Of a stretch of DNA of 64,000 nt, positions 1 to 13,100 are shown piece after piece. The notes beneath the pieces are model-generated. The model was not told where the DNA came from. It saw only the letters and a program-made list of their open reading frames with translations, and ran no database searches. A program made the position numbers and the translations under genes. Every line of letters begins with the position of its first letter. Positions within the stretch are counted from its first letter, which is position 1. Source of the stretch: Parasponia andersonii (Eukaryota; Streptophyta; Magnoliopsida; Rosales; Cannabaceae); the NCBI GenBank assembly GCA_002914805.1, contig JXTB01000117.1, forward strand, positions 186,001-250,000, written 5' to 3'.

Positions 1-275
1 CCCATCTACAAAAAGTTCTTTCTCAATATTTTCTGTACGTGGAAAATGACGATGCAGGTGGAACATTCCATTCGTGACAAAGGCTCCCTTAGTCAATCAA
101 TCATCATTTGTCAAATTATACAAGGAAAGTAGTATGTTCTGGCTAGTGTATCTGTCAAAAATTCTCAATATGGGCATAATTTTCTATAGCAAGTAACAAT
201 ACTATGTTGGCATGATATATATATTTGGCTCCAATTTCAGCCATCTAAGTTAAAAATTGTTAACAAGCTTCTGCG

Positions 276-1138
276 ATGGCATTAGTAACAACTCTCAGAC
301 TCTGCGTATTAGCTTCGGCTCTGTTCTTGGCTTATGTGTTTGGTAGCATATCAGGTACATAACAAAACAACATTAAAATCCCAGCCTTCATTTTGGATTC
401 TATTAATTTTAAACATTCCTAAATTGGCAGGAAAAGCAGAAGAAAACCATTTGCCTGATCAGTTTGGCAATAATGCAGGATACGATCCAGCTCAAGTTGT
501 TGCCAAAGCTTTGTTATGTTTCAATGATAAATATGTAAGTAAACATCTAAAAACTAAGCATATTAAGTTATGTAATGTTCCTGTTTTGGAGCAACTTCTT
601 ATACTACTATTCTGGTCTTTGATTCTCAGATTTACAGTAGCTGTGAAGGGTCTTATAGATTGACTGAGAGTGGAAATCTCGACGTGCCGCCGGAGAAGAC
701 CGAGGCCTACTGCGATGGGCCGTGCCTTACAGAGACGCACCTTGTGCTGAACTGCATAGAAAACATCTTGGCCAACTTTGTGTTTTACAATAGAGCCACA
801 ATACAAGATATTAGAGACACTATCCATGCGGGATGTGGTTATGGACCAGAAAGAGGTACTCTATATATATATATATATATTAGCCTATTCTGTGGATTTT
901 GTGATTATTATTATTGTCAAATGTCAGATTCTGGCTTTAACAATAGACTTTGGAAGTTTCTTTATGTTTGTGGTTGTTAATGAATTAACAATTATGAGTT
1001 ATATTTTATTGCATTGTAGGAAATTTAAATGTGGCAGAGCACATCGAAGCTGAAGAAAACAATGCAGAGAGAATTGGAAACCAGATTCTGGTTGGCTTTG
1101 GCTTGATGGTTGTAGGATATTGTCTATTGTCGATTTGA
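276..1138 (+). CDS. Small six-cysteine secreted/membrane protein, DUF7731-like (4 exons)
   Basis: Exons 276-354, 431-534, 630-855 and 1020-1138 have GT/AG borders and join in frame to 175 residues. Residues 1-25 are a hydrophobic signal peptide (starts MALVTTLRLCVLASALFLAY). The mature part carries six cysteines (in ALLC, SSC, AYC, GPC, LNC and AGC) within about 28-136, with blocks YRLTESGNLDVPPE and TIQDIRDTIHAGCGYGPERG. Residues 159-175 are a hydrophobic tail with no charged end, which fits a membrane anchor or a GPI-attachment signal. I recall this block pattern from an uncharacterised plant family (DUF7731). That name is from memory and should be checked. No function is known to me. The third intron begins GTACTC and then runs straight into a (TA)n tract. 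The start is the first ATG and is the one that encodes the signal peptide. Confidence 0.85.
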
Positions 1139-2263
1139 CATATATACATATATGTATGTGTAATGGGATAATTTACATAAAAAGCTGAAGAAGATAATTC
1201 GGTATGGTATGTAAAACTCACTACTCATAACCAAAACGGTACTGATGAAAAGGTGATGGGATCTACATTATACACTTGCCTGCATTTTATAGTTCTGTGT
1301 AGCGAGGAAAAAAGGTTTATAAAAGCTTGGTGCATTTTTCTTATATATAAAAGCCTTTTCTTTTTTTTTTTTTCCTTCTAATCCCATATTGCCTTGCGAG
1401 GTATGATTCCACGTTTAACTGATCATATTCTATTTACGTATTTAGGCCATCTCCGATCCATCTCCAAAATGGAGATCTGTGCCATTTTGGAGGAGTTCCT
1501 AGACTCCAATCCAGCGCCATTTGGGGCACTATTTGGGAGCTCTACTGCAATTCTGCATTAATAGTGCATCACTATAGCAATAGAATTAGGCTAAGGGCCG
1601 GGGTTTCCAAACTTTCCCATGTAAATGATGAATTCCACATATATATATATGTTTGGTACGACGCTAAATGAGGCTAGTTCAGTTAGTCTAAAATTTGAAG
1701 GATGTGTGTGTGAATTTGGGGGTCAGATGTTCAAAGCTTAGTAAAGTATGTGTGTTATTTTTTTTTAAATTTGTAGTAAGTGGTGGTTATTAGTTAAGCC
1801 CCACTTAAAAAAAAAAATATTCGGTACAACAATGAGTTGGAAATAAATAAAAAAAAAAAAGTATGAAACATCATTTTTATCTTGTTTACATTTGAATTCT
1901 TTATTGAAATAATCACAAAAAATTAATTCGTGTTTCCAACATTTAAGCGAGCTCATTTAGGTTTAAATGAATTGGCATGTCTACAACTATCAGTTCATGC
2001 AGAAACAGAATTTTTTTTTTAAAAAAAAAAGGTTAGAAATACAAACATTAAAAAGTGAAACTCTGTGCATATAAAAATTAATCCATTTGCCTCGTCACAA
2101 CAAGTAATAAATAAAAAATAAAATTCACTTATTCCCCTTTTCTTCAAGCTGTATACATAAAATTCAAATCGTCAAACTCAAGCTCTCTATATTATAAGCC
2201 TTCAGGTTAATCCTTTTCATGCAAGTTATACGTAAAAACACATATGTATTCTCTCAAGTTGTT
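1139..2263. other. AT-rich intergenic with MITE-like hairpin
   Basis: This is the 3' flank between two convergent genes. It holds no supported gene. The only structure is a fragment near 1445-1560 with an 11-bp perfect inverted repeat (CTCCAAAATGG at 1462-1472 and CCATTTTGGAG at 1482-1492). The phrase around it, with ATCTCCGATCCATCTCC just before and CTCCAATCCAGCGCC after, looks like a MITE remnant. The rest is poly-A/T tracts. Confidence 0.5.
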
Positions 2264-4687
2264 CTAAACGGATAACAAGCCAGAAGTGTACGGTACTCCG
2301 GTGGCCTTAATCCACGCGTCACCCCGGATAAACCTCGCGGCGGTGTACTGCGTCGCCCGCTCCGGCGCAACCTTCTTGATCCCGCGCCACTTGACCCGCC
2401 CGGAGGTGTTGGAGCCGGGGCCCCGGTTCGATATCTCGGTATAGAAGCAAGTATTGAGGCCAAAGTTGCCACCCCAAGGCAACCAACCCTCGTGGGCGAT
2501 CACGTCATCAATCTTGGACTGCATGATTATGGTCCTCGAGTACTCCTTCCATGGCCTCCCCAGGTAGCCCTTGTTCTTTGCCTTGACTGGGAGGTAGAGC
2601 GGGTCGCCGGTGATGGTGCAGTTTTGGAGGACTAGTCCGGTGGCCTCGCGGCGGTCGGTTCGGCCTTGCGCTGTGACTATGCAGAACTGGTTCTCTAGAG
2701 GCTTGCGGATGACCATCTTGCAGTTCTGGAAGACGGCGGCAGCGTCGCCGAAGATGAAGTCGATGGTGCCGGAGATGGTGCAGTCGCGGTAGAACTGGCG
2801 GTGGGTGTGGGTGTAGAGTGTGTCTTGGTAACCGTCCATTTGGCAGTTGTAGAAGATTGACATGTCGGATTGGACCCGGAGAGCTACCGCTTGGTGCTTT
2901 GCGGCTCCGGCTGAGTTCTCAAATCCCATGTCCTTTGCTATGAAGTTGTTTCCAATAATGGCTGCAATATATTAGTTTAATTAATGAGGTATATTAGTAC
3001 TCGTTCAAGAGTACAACAAATTTATTACCATATAATAGTTAGACACGTAAAATCTCTTTAGAACAAATAAAAAAAATTGACAATATACATATAAAGTGAC
3101 TATATAAGCAATATAACACTACAACGACCAACTAATAGAAATGTGGAATCTACCTCAAAAATTATACGTGGATAATTTACGTGGATGTGGACCCGCAACT
3201 TCATTTCATGTGTATAAGTGTGTAGGGCTGGTATTTAGCATTTTTCTTAGTTTATATTATTTAGTAACGTTGATAATGATATGTGATATGCAAAATGGTT
3301 ATGGAACCAACAATGACACATTAAATTATTGCAATCGATCATGTTTAGCAAACTCAAAGATTAAAAAAAGTCAACTTATGCTCCAACGTCAAACATCCCA
3401 AAATGAATAATTAAGCCACGGTATTAAAAGCTTACTAATTTTAGCAAATTTGAATAGAAAGCTAGATATGGAAATGCTCCTAAGTAAATGTTAGCTTTTA
3501 AACTGAAAACAAATGTTGTTTCAGTAGACAGATCTATCGTAATGATGTTATGCATGGCATATACCATATCCATATATTATAAACACCAAGCAATATTACA
3601 ATTTATGAGATAAAAAGAAGAAATTAGTGAGACAGTACTTACAAACTGTGGCGGTCTTGAAAGTTTGGACTCCATCAACGAAGTTAAGGCTTCCGGTGAT
3701 CTTGGTCTTAGTAGGGCCATCACCAATCATCATAACATTGGTCATATGCTTATCAAGAAAAACTTGCTCAGCATACACTCCTTGCTTAATATAAATCACA
3801 AAAGTCTTACTATTCTTCTTTGGAATATCCTTCAAAGCCTCATTCACCGTCTTGTACTTCCCACTCCCGTCCTTCGCCACCACCACGTCGGCCTTAACAT
3901 TCGCTCCCTTCGCTGCCAGCAGCTTCCGCCGCCCCTCGCTCACCCACGGCGGTAAATTAGTACTACTCCTCTCGCCCTCCTCGGCCGATAAGAGGCGGCG
4001 GCTCATGTTAATGGGGAGGTTGTAACTTGCCAAGATGGTCGAAATTTCGGTCACCATTGCGAGGCCATTGCTGGTAAGCTCCTGAGAAGTCTTGAGCGCC
4101 GATTTCATCCGCTCGCCGGCGTCTCCGGTCGTGTTCTCGAACCCGTCGAGGCAAGTCTGCTCGTACGTGACGGCGCCGCTGAGCCAGATTTTCAAGTCCG
4201 CGATGTACTCGTCGAGTTTCGACATGTCAAACGCTCCAATCTTCTTGAACGAGTCGTTGAGGTCGTCAATGGCGTACTCGAGTAGCTCGTCGCAGTTGGC
4301 CAGAGCTTGGTTCGTCCTCGGGTCCTTGGAGAGCTCCTTCAGCGTGGAGGAGTTCTTCAAGGCCGTGGCGAGGTGGTCGACCGTCACCGTGAATGCGGCT
4401 TTGATGAGTTCTTTGGGATCGGTGGAGTTTCCGGCGGCCTTGGTGAGGGTGCTCTCGCAGGTCTCTCTGTAGTCGGTTGGCTGACAAATGGCCTGAATGG
4501 CCTTTGACGTCGTCGAAACCGTACCACCCGGCGGGGGGCTGGCCGCGGCCGGTTGCGTGTCGGCCTCGCCGCGGTTGAAACCGACCGCCACCGCCACCAC
4601 CATGGCCACTAGAATCAAAGCAGATGTGCCAATAATGGCAATTTTCTTCTTCCTCTGGTCCCCATTACTACTAGAACCAAATGACAT
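2264..4687 (-). CDS. PME: Pectinesterase/pectinesterase inhibitor (type I PME, pollen-type group), 2 exons
   Basis: Exon 1 is 4687-3643 and exon 2 is 2961-2264. They join in frame to 580 residues, the usual length for PMEI-PME proteins. Residues 16-36 form a membrane or signal-anchor helix. The PMEI pro-region covers about 62-220 and has the family's spaced cysteines. Two basic processing motifs follow, RRLL at 230-233 and RRKLL at 253-257. The catalytic domain begins near 266 (ADVVVAKDGSGKYKTVNEAL) and keeps every active-site block: GYQDTLYTH, GTIDFIFGDAA and YLGRPWKEYSRT, so it should be active. The enzyme de-methylesterifies cell-wall homogalacturonan. The pro-region is normally cut off during secretion. 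The N-terminus (MSFGSSS..RKKK..hydrophobic) and the catalytic blocks most resemble Arabidopsis PME21/PME28, a pollen-expressed group. That assignment is from remembered sequence. The single intron falls inside the TVS-IIG block. Confidence 0.95.
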
Positions 4688-5896
4688 CTTGATTATCTAA
4701 TACTAATAAAGAAAAAGGTTTTTTATTTTTTTTTCTTTGGTTTACTAATTTTTCTATTTGATCACTACTTTTTTTTGGGGGGGATAAATATTTAGAGATT
4801 GAGGGGCTCTAAATTATTTTTTATTTATTTATTTTTTTTTTTGGAGAAGAGGTATTGTGGTGCCCCTTGGGCTCTGATAATGAAGGATTTAGTTTAAGTA
4901 AAGGAATGATATATAATCACTGTGTTGAAGAGGGAGGGGAAAGACAAAAACAGAATGCGTTTTTTGAAAAGGAGTTGGTTTTCTGTTAAGGAAATGTGGG
5001 GTTGTAGAGTCACGACAAAATAAAAGTTCGTTAGTCTTTTCCAAATTTGAAAAAGGGATTTTAGAAAAACTAGTTTTTTTTATGCTTACTAATAGGTCTT
5101 TCGTTCTAGACCATTGGTCTCTTGTCAAATAACTTTATTAACAATGAAATTTATATTTAGCTCTTCCACTCCACAAATTTCTTTGGGGATTTTTTCCCCC
5201 CTTTTCCCCCCTAAATAAATATGCATTTGGGTATTTCATTTAGTTTAAGATTAAGTAATTACTTACCGGATATGATGAGATGTTCAAATTTGTCCATTTA
5301 AGGCTCGTACAAAGCACTTTATGACACAAGAAAGTGAGTAAAAATTTTGTTCCAGTTAAGAAAATTTTAGTTCAACATAATGATGCATCAAACTATTTAT
5401 TCTTTAAGATTAATGAATAACTAATCCGATGCGTCTAACCAAGGAACAAATTCTAAATTTTTAATGAAAACAAAAGGTTAAAATATCCCTTATATCCAAT
5501 TTTGGTCGAATCCTCGCCATTATCATGAAAATCGCATATTGTTTTAACTCGACCAAAAAATTTGGTCTCTCCAGCAAATTGCGTACCATCAGGCCAAATA
5601 TGCTGTCCACTTCATTTATTTAGTTTTTTGAAGAAGTAGGCGTATTCTCAATATGCTCACTAACACCATATCTCTGGTTTACATACAAGCGTCAATGTCA
5701 ACGAACTATTGTCTCACTTCTGAATCAATTATTATTCCAGTTATCTTCCCTTTTTTCTTTTTCTTTTTTTTTTTCCCCCTTTCCGGTTCCTTTTCCCCAA
5801 ATTGTTACAAAATGAAATACTATAGGATGTTCCTCTCTTCTCTGTTTACCACAAAAGGATAAACCGGTTTTTATTGAACTAGTCAGCATGAAGATC
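4688..5896. other. Intergenic, PME upstream region
   Basis: AT-rich stretch with long T and G runs, between the start of the pectinesterase gene and the stop codon of the IBR3-like gene. Both genes are on the - strand, so it holds the pectinesterase promoter. I could not single out a convincing TATA box, and I see no coding potential. Confidence 0.4.
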
Positions 5897-8800
5897 TCAA
5901 AGCTTGGCCCTCCTCAGTTCTAACTTGGCAATGGTACCCAGATGAACTTCATCTGGACCATCGGCAATCCGCAATGTTCTTGCTGTGGCCCAAAGATGTG
6001 CCAGAACAGTGTCGGAAGATAAGCCAGCAGCACCATGTACTTGCATTGCCATGTCAAGCACCTGAAGCGCCATGTTTGGGGCTGCTACCTGCTCCACAAA
6101 CCACCAAAATGTTTTAAAAGAAATATTCACACACGTTTAATATCAAGAGATAAATAAACCACAATCCAATCCAGGCACTTTATTCCACGTAAGAGGATTT
6201 ACCTCGAGTTCATGCAACCGAAAACATAAAGGAAAGAAAAGTAAAGAAAGAAGGATTTACCTTGGCCATTGCTATGATCCCACGGGCTCTTTTATTTCCT
6301 TGTCTATCAAGCTGGTCAGCTGCCTCGAGAACCAACAATCGTGCTTTCTCAAGCTCTATACGACACTGGATGACAGAAGAACAATTTAAATGTATGTTGA
6401 TGATGAAAATGAAGAAAGATTCAACTCAACTAACTTTTAGGATAATTACTTCATTGGAGTGTTGTTTATTAGATTTTAAAGTTGCAGGTTTGGTATCAGT
6501 TATAATTTTATAAGAACATAACTTCTTACATTGCTATAAGGCATTAAGTTGTTGCACTTGGTCCGTCCTCTCTTTTTCTTTTTTCTTTTTTCTTTTTTTT
6601 TTTTAATAAGAACAGAAACTCTCTCGTATGCTACCACATGGAACTATATTGACATACCTTTGCCAAGTCCGAAAGAAAAGAACCTTGCTGAGCAATCAAC
6701 TTCCCAAAGACTGTTCTACTAAGAGCCCTTTGAGCCATTAGCTGCATGCCACGCTCAGCAGCACCTATCAGTCTCATGCAATGATGCAACCTTCCGGGGC
6801 CTAGTCTACCCTGCAAATTCAAATTACAATACAAAGCCTTAATGAGATTCAAAACCAATAAAATACTAATTTCTCAATCTAAGATTCTTAAAAGACAATG
6901 AGTTATAGATACCTGGGCAATTTCAAATCCACGCCCTTCTCCCAATAAAATATTTGTCGCCGGGACATGCACGTTCTCAAATGTTACTTCTGCGTGTCCA
7001 TGAGGTGCATCATCGAAGCCAAAAACCATCAGCGGTCTCTTTATATGAACCCCAGGAGTTTGAATATCAACCAAGATCATAGATTGTTGCTTATGTTTTG
7101 CAGCATTGAAGTCAGTCTTTCCCTGCAGAGTAGTTGGACATGCCAAATAGAAATATTAATCCCATCAGATATTACATACAACATACTACATTATGGCAAA
7201 TAGAAATACTAGTCCCACGCGACACCAGAAGAACTAACCATAACTATAAGAAGTCTGCACCTTGGATCCATAGCTCCACTTGTCCACCATTTTGTCCCAT
7301 TGATGACGTATGAATCTCCTTGTCTGCACATGTTCAAAGCAGCAATAACTACATGTCTAATAGAAGCCCCAAGAAAACAACATATGCTGCATACAATGAT
7401 CATGGACATCCACTGGAGACGCTTGTATATGAAAATAGAGAGATAGAATACTATTCCCTTGATCAAAACATACCTATTCACTTCACTTCCCTTTTCTTTT
7501 TAATAAATAACCTCTCCAGAAAAATGAGGAAAACTATATAATAGGAGCAGAAGCCAAAAAAAAAAAAAAAAAAAAAAAAGAAGAGATTCAGAGTTAGCAA
7601 AACTAACTCCATTTCACTAAAGAAAGTCTTTAAAGTCAAACACAATGACTTCAAATTATCAATGAAGAGAGAACTCATGTCAGCACCATAAAAAGTGGAG
7701 ATTCACTTTTTAATGATTTTGCATAAACTCACCGTTTTATCGAACACTCAATGTTGGTTGCATCAGAAGATGCAACTTTTGGTTCTGTCATAGCAAATCC
7801 TGATCGAATTTTCCCCTCAAGCAAAGGAATAAGCCATTCAAGTTGTTGTTCTTTATTTCCGTATCTCAACAATACCTAAAATGAAAGGTTACCTTAAGGT
7901 TATCAGGTCAACGAACATGCATAAAGATTGTCTTATAATGAAGTTATACTCATATGAATGGATTGTCAAAAACACAAAGATTGTCTTAAAAGGGGAAGAC
8001 GAAAGATGTGAGAGATGAAAAAAACAAGAATCTGAAACTCATATAATAGAGTATACTTAATTCCTACATAATAAAGCCCATTTTTGTAAAGAGGGAATTC
8101 AAACTCTACAAGGAAATAATTCTAAGAATTCAAAATAGAACAGGACTGTATCTCGGCTAAACAATAATAACAAGAAAGTAATACAGATTGATAAGAAAAA
8201 CTCAAATTCTTAATTATCTGTTATCTCATTCTGCATTGCACAATTTACTCCACCTATCATTAAACTGACTACAACTAAAGCAATCTAAATGTTTGAAATA
8301 CTCACTACTCAGGGCATTCCATGATATTATCAGATTTATACTAGTTTTTAAAAGAGACTGCAGATGAAAGTATTTCTTTTTGCAATTAGTTAATTCACAA
8401 ATAATTAATAATTTAAAAATTCGTCTCACCTCCATATTTCCTGTGTCAGGTGCACCACAATTAAAAATTTGCGGTGCCCAAACAGAACGCCCCATGATTT
8501 CACAAAGGTATCCGTATTCAAGGTTTGAAAGGCCTTCCCCCAGTAACTGATTGAATGTATCACCAGAGGAAAGAAAATTGTTTCCATCGAAAATCAGTTT
8601 TTTTGCCCTTTCTGCACTATCAAACTGCACAAGCACAAAAGGACAGAGACAAATATCATTGCATATAAAGATCAATCCAATATACACAAGAACAAGCTCA
8701 AAAGTAGAGCAAACTGAGAAGAGAAATATAAAAACACACGCACGTGCGAGCGCGCGCGCGCACACACACACACACAAAGAAGAAGAAGAAGATATATGAA

Positions 8801-11800
8801 TTAGGAGCAGGATTGAGACACATACAGGAATAAATAAATTCCAAAGTCCTGCTTTCTTTGCAAGCTCCTTCAACCTCTCTTCCTCTGGATGAACTGTCCA
8901 ACGTGAACTAGACAGAGCAAGTTTGTAGAATTCATTTTCCATGGGGTATATGTGACTTTCCATAAACTCAATCAGATTGTTTCTCAATTCCATGACCTTT
9001 TTACTGGGAACGAACTTCCCCGTTCCTGAAAATGCCTGATCTCTACTAGCATTTCCAGGTGGCTCCAAAAAGTCTTTTGTAACGAAAGCACCTGGGTAGC
9101 AGTAGTACTCTTTAAAGTCAACATACATGCAGAAAATGCAATTCAAAGCCAACTAAAGTGCAACAGGGTATAGCTACCTGATGGAGGACTATTGGGAAGC
9201 ACGTAGTCCTGGTTAATAAATGCCCATGCAGCATCTATTAGAGCATTAGCTTTGTTACCCGAATGTTTTGCACTCTCACCCGCCGAAGCGTTACCCTTCA
9301 TTTTAATGGTAAACCATTAATAGATTCAACAAAGCATTTTATACATGATAACAGTGCGATATAAAACAGTTGCTCTTCAGAAGATACCATGATCCATCTA
9401 CTATATATTCCTGCATAGATTGATGCTCCTCGAAACAAAGAAAATGCAATATAGAACTTCCAAACAGCTACAGGCCATGGTTTTTGCTGCAATTGCAACA
9501 ACAGCATAAGTCCATCACTCAACAAGATTAATAAAACAATCGTAATTCACCATCTAAGCATCTATCAGATGACCTGACCAAGGTTATTAATTATACAATC
9601 TTTCCTGTCTCATCTCCTGGTTATGATATTTTCCGAGTTTTTCATTTGTAAGTTATATGTAACAGCTACCAAATCAAATTGAATTAAACATAGAAAACAC
9701 CCTCAAAGACAAAAACCTTATCATATACAGTCAAATCAAACACAATAGCACCTTACTTTCTTTATGCCTTATACTATCACCGTTGGATCCCATATTGTGG
9801 CAAAATACCAACTAATGTTTTGTTGAATTTTCTGTATGAGTGTTGGGAACAACAGCCATATAACAACATTCACTGTCATTATCATGGGACTTACAGCTGA
9901 AGAGCAGTATTCTGCCAAATATTCTGCCAGTGATGGAATCCCTTCTGGAATCCCAGTAAGTTCTATACCTTCAGAAATTTGATTTTTGTCAACTGCAATG
10001 TCCAGAACATAATGCTGCGAGAAAAGGATATAAGGAAATTCCTCTTAAGGAGAATCCAAAGTTTAGCTGTTTGAATAGGTTCTTGAAGACAATCTTTAAA
10101 AGAACTTGTAAACTGAAGAAGAAAAAATAAAAAGCTTGAAAGCACGTTATATCAGGTTCACTTTAAACATCTATAGATCTTTAGTTACCAAAAACAAGAG
10201 GTCGAAATTTTAGTACCAAAGAGCTGTATGCAACATCACACATTTGGTTTCCAAGCGTAGACAATTCCCAGTCGAGAATGCCAATCACTCGATCCTGCAC
10301 AATAAAGTCATCACGTTAGGTGTGCAGCTCATGCAAATAAAGAAGACAAAGAAAATGCAAAAGCGAAATCCAAATTTCATACCAACATATTGATAAAGAT
10401 TGGAATTCATGATGCCAAAAAAATTAAAAAGTCAGAAATCTTATTCGACTTGGACTTTGGCTGAAAATCCAAAGACTTTTACAGCCATTGTACCAACTTA
10501 AGGCTTTGAGAATCCAAAATTTTAACCAGAATCCACGACAAGATTGTCATGGTAATATTTAACTAGGCCTATGAGGAAAGGGCTTTCGACATTTCCATTA
10601 ATCAATGCTTTGTAAAGAAGCAAACCTCAATCGGATGGAAAACAAGATTATCAATACGAAAATCTCCATGAACTAAGCCCCCAGCTGCCCCAGAAGAATC
10701 TTCAAGAGGAATATGTTGTCGTAGCCAATCGACCAGCTGAAACATCTTTGGATTTCTCTCAGGTTTACCCTCACCAGTTGAAGCCATATATTGTCTAGCC
10801 CACCTTTCAACCTAGAACAAATATAGGACTCATTAAGCATGTCTGCTGAAACACTTTAGTTACTTTCATTTGTCTTTCCCTGTCCTTGTTCCCATCGCCA
10901 ACAAAAGCAAATCCAGTATCTGCCGTAAGAAAATCTGAAGGTGGAATACGAAAATATGCATCAACAAGCATCACATAAGCTAAAACTACGAAACAAATTC
11001 ATTCACCTGTCGTTTACAATAATTTTCCCGACGTCCATATTTTCCTAGACCAATGGCATCAACATCTGCAGAATGCAGGGAAGCTAAAACTTTAGCAACT
11101 GCTCCATATATTTCCCTCCTACTTTCAGGAGCTACACCCTGATGAAAAAGTCAATGATTCCAGTCAATCCTCGAGCGGAAAACAGCTTATTTCAATTGAC
11201 AAACTGATTGAATTACCATTTGAATTACATTAATAGAAGATTAAAACTATAAGCATCAAGCATTACCGGTAGCCTGGGGTCAATAAATATGCGTCCATCC
11301 AAATATTCCATGATGTAAAAAGCAGTTCCAATAACGCTAGGATCAGTACACAAACAGAAAACTTTTGGGACTGGAACCTGTGTATGAGCACCTAAAGCCT
11401 GGAGAACCTGTTAAACGAATCCAAAAAGAGGAGAAAAACAATAAAGATTGAGCATTAACATTCATCATGATAAATTAAAGGGACTTCTTTTTATTCATTT
11501 CAATGTCATACAAAGCAGAAAATGAACCTGAAACTCTCTCTCAACCGCATGAGCAGACTCCAGCAACTCCCCTGGAGGCTTCTTCCTCAGAACGTAGCGC
11601 TTAAACGAATCCCCGCCAGAACCCACTTCGATAAGATAAGTGGGATTCGATTGGCCATGCCCAAACTATAATTTGACCACAACAGAACATACCCATAAAA
11701 CCCAAAATCCACCGCGAAACGAAGAACAAAGAGAAACCCAGAAATGAAACCGACATAAGATATGGTTTTTTGAGAACAAGGAAAGGACCTGAGAGACGGT

Positions 11801-11923
11801 GAAAGCAGATGGAGAGGGAGGGAAACCATGGACGTTGGCGGAAGCGTAGCGGAGCAAGGCGTCATGGTCGAGCTCCAGAGCCGGGTGGACTCGCCCCACT
11901 AGATCAGATGTACGGCTCGCCAT
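5897..11923 (-). CDS. IBR3: IBR3-like peroxisomal APH-domain/acyl-CoA dehydrogenase fusion (17 exons)
   Basis: The exons are 11923-11789, 11665-11528, 11407-11267, 11138-11007, 10811-10626, 10294-10217, 10014-9895, 9486-9388, 9295-9178, 9091-8826, 8624-8430, 7875-7733, 7323-7239, 7122-6913, 6810-6658, 6365-6261 and 6088-5897. They close in frame to 831 residues, against about 824 for Arabidopsis IBR3 (from memory). The N-terminal half is an aminoglycoside-phosphotransferase/kinase-like domain with HGDFRIDN at 230-237 and the metal-binding-type aspartate in LDWE at 252. The C-terminal half is an acyl-CoA dehydrogenase with the FAD-contact block GFAMTEP near 562-568, [11 protein letters not shown] from 683, and ADGPDEVH near the end. 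The protein ends in AKL, a PTS1-type signal for peroxisome import. In Arabidopsis IBR3 helps convert indole-3-butyric acid to auxin by peroxisomal beta-oxidation, and its metazoan relatives are ACAD10/11. No broken exon was seen. Exon 9 has a poor polypyrimidine tract before its AAG acceptor. Confidence 0.95.
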
Positions 11924-12090
11924 TTTTTCTGATGATCGGCTTCAAGATCAGTAATCTATTTATATTACAAATCTATATCTATAGTCCTTGTGAAGTGTGA
12001 ACTAAATTGTTTGATATGAGAGACTTCTGAACACGGAAGAGGTGAAGAAGATCATAATAGCTTTATATATATTTAAATATTTTAAGGATC
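11924..12090. other. 5' flank of the IBR3-like gene
   Basis: Short upstream region of the - strand gene. A TATAAATA-like string is read on the - strand at 11964-11957, but it lies only about 35 bases from the ATG, so its role as the TATA box is uncertain. The MITE cluster starts just beyond. Confidence 0.3.
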
Positions 12091-12355
12091 AAGCGAGATA
12101 TGGGCAAACTATAAATATATATATATGGGCACCAATCATTGGCTATTTTTTTTTATCCTATGGATAAGTATCAATTTGGCCAATAAAAACTTAGTATGTA
12201 CATTTTTTTATTATAAAATGTAAGAGAGAGAAAGAGCATTAATGATGAACGTTTTTTTATGCACTTTATTATAACCAGGTGATAATGGTGATCCAACGGC
12301 TAAAAAAAAATACCTACCTATAGATAAAGAAAAAAAATACATATTGGATTGACAA

Positions 12356-12395
<40 letters not shown>

Positions 12396-12514
12396 ACCAA
12401 TCCAGTAGGTATTTTTTTTTTTACCTATGGGTAGGTATCAATTTGGCCAATGAAAATTTAGCATGCACATTTTTTTATTATAAAAAGTAAGANAAATACC
12501 TATTGGATTGGCAA

Positions 12515-12559
<45 letters not shown>

Positions 12560-13100
12560 GGTATAGGTATCAATTTGGCCAATGAAAATTTAGCATGCAC
12601 ATTTGTTTATTATAAAAAGTAAAAGAGAGAAAGAGCATTAATGATGCACGTCTTTTCATACACTTCATTATATCCATTGGATCACCATTAGATGGTGATC
12701 TAACGGCTAAAAAAAAATACCTACCCATAAGTAAAGAAAAAAAATACCTATTGGATTGGCAACCTATATATATATATATACATGTATATATATGGTTGTC
12801 AATCACCTATAAGTTTTTTTTTTCTTTATTTATGGGTAAGTATTTTTTTCTTTATTTCATCGCGATGATCCAATGGCTATAATAAAGTGTATGAAAAGAC
12901 TATATTATAAATGTTCTTTTTTTCTCTTATTTTTTACAATAAAAAAATGTACATGCTAAATTTTCATTGGCCAAATTGATATATATTGGCCAAATTGATA
13001 TATATGCGTAGAATTTTCATTAGTCAAATTGATACATTTGTATAGGTAAAAAAAGGAAAATATGTGCTGTATTGGTGCCCTATATATATATATATATATA
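12091..13100. repeat. Cluster of four TA-flanked MITE copies
   Basis: Four related units of about 130-300 bp sit between (TA)n tracts. Copies at about 12125-12360, 12391-12520 and 12553-12768 are forward, and the one at about 12791-13085 is inverted. Shared blocks are ATCAATTTGGCCAAT, AATTTAGCATGCACATTT, AGAGCATTAATGATG, GATCCAACGGCTAAAAA and the closing TATTGGATTGGCAACC. The ends, GGGCACCAATC and GGTTGCCAATCC (read inward), are imperfect inverted repeats, as in MITEs that target TA. The copy at 12553-12768 contains a perfect palindrome, GATCACCAT-tag-ATGGTGATC, at 12680-12700. A diverged fifth copy is at 33.8-34.0 kb. Confidence 0.7.
12493..12493. other. Single ambiguous base (N) inside a MITE copy
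   Basis: The N falls where the second MITE copy lacks its central segment, which suggests a collapsed or forced assembly join between near-identical copies. A second lone N is at 45468 in poly-A/T-rich DNA. Confidence 0.7.

Noticed and set aside
4092..4472. 126-residue + strand frame
   Set aside because: Antisense shadow of pectinesterase exon 1.
8226..9152. 308-residue - strand open frame
   Set aside because: Only 9091-8826 (exon 10) and 8624-8430 (exon 11) of the IBR3-like gene are coding. The rest is intron that happens to stay open, including the CA/GC simple repeat.
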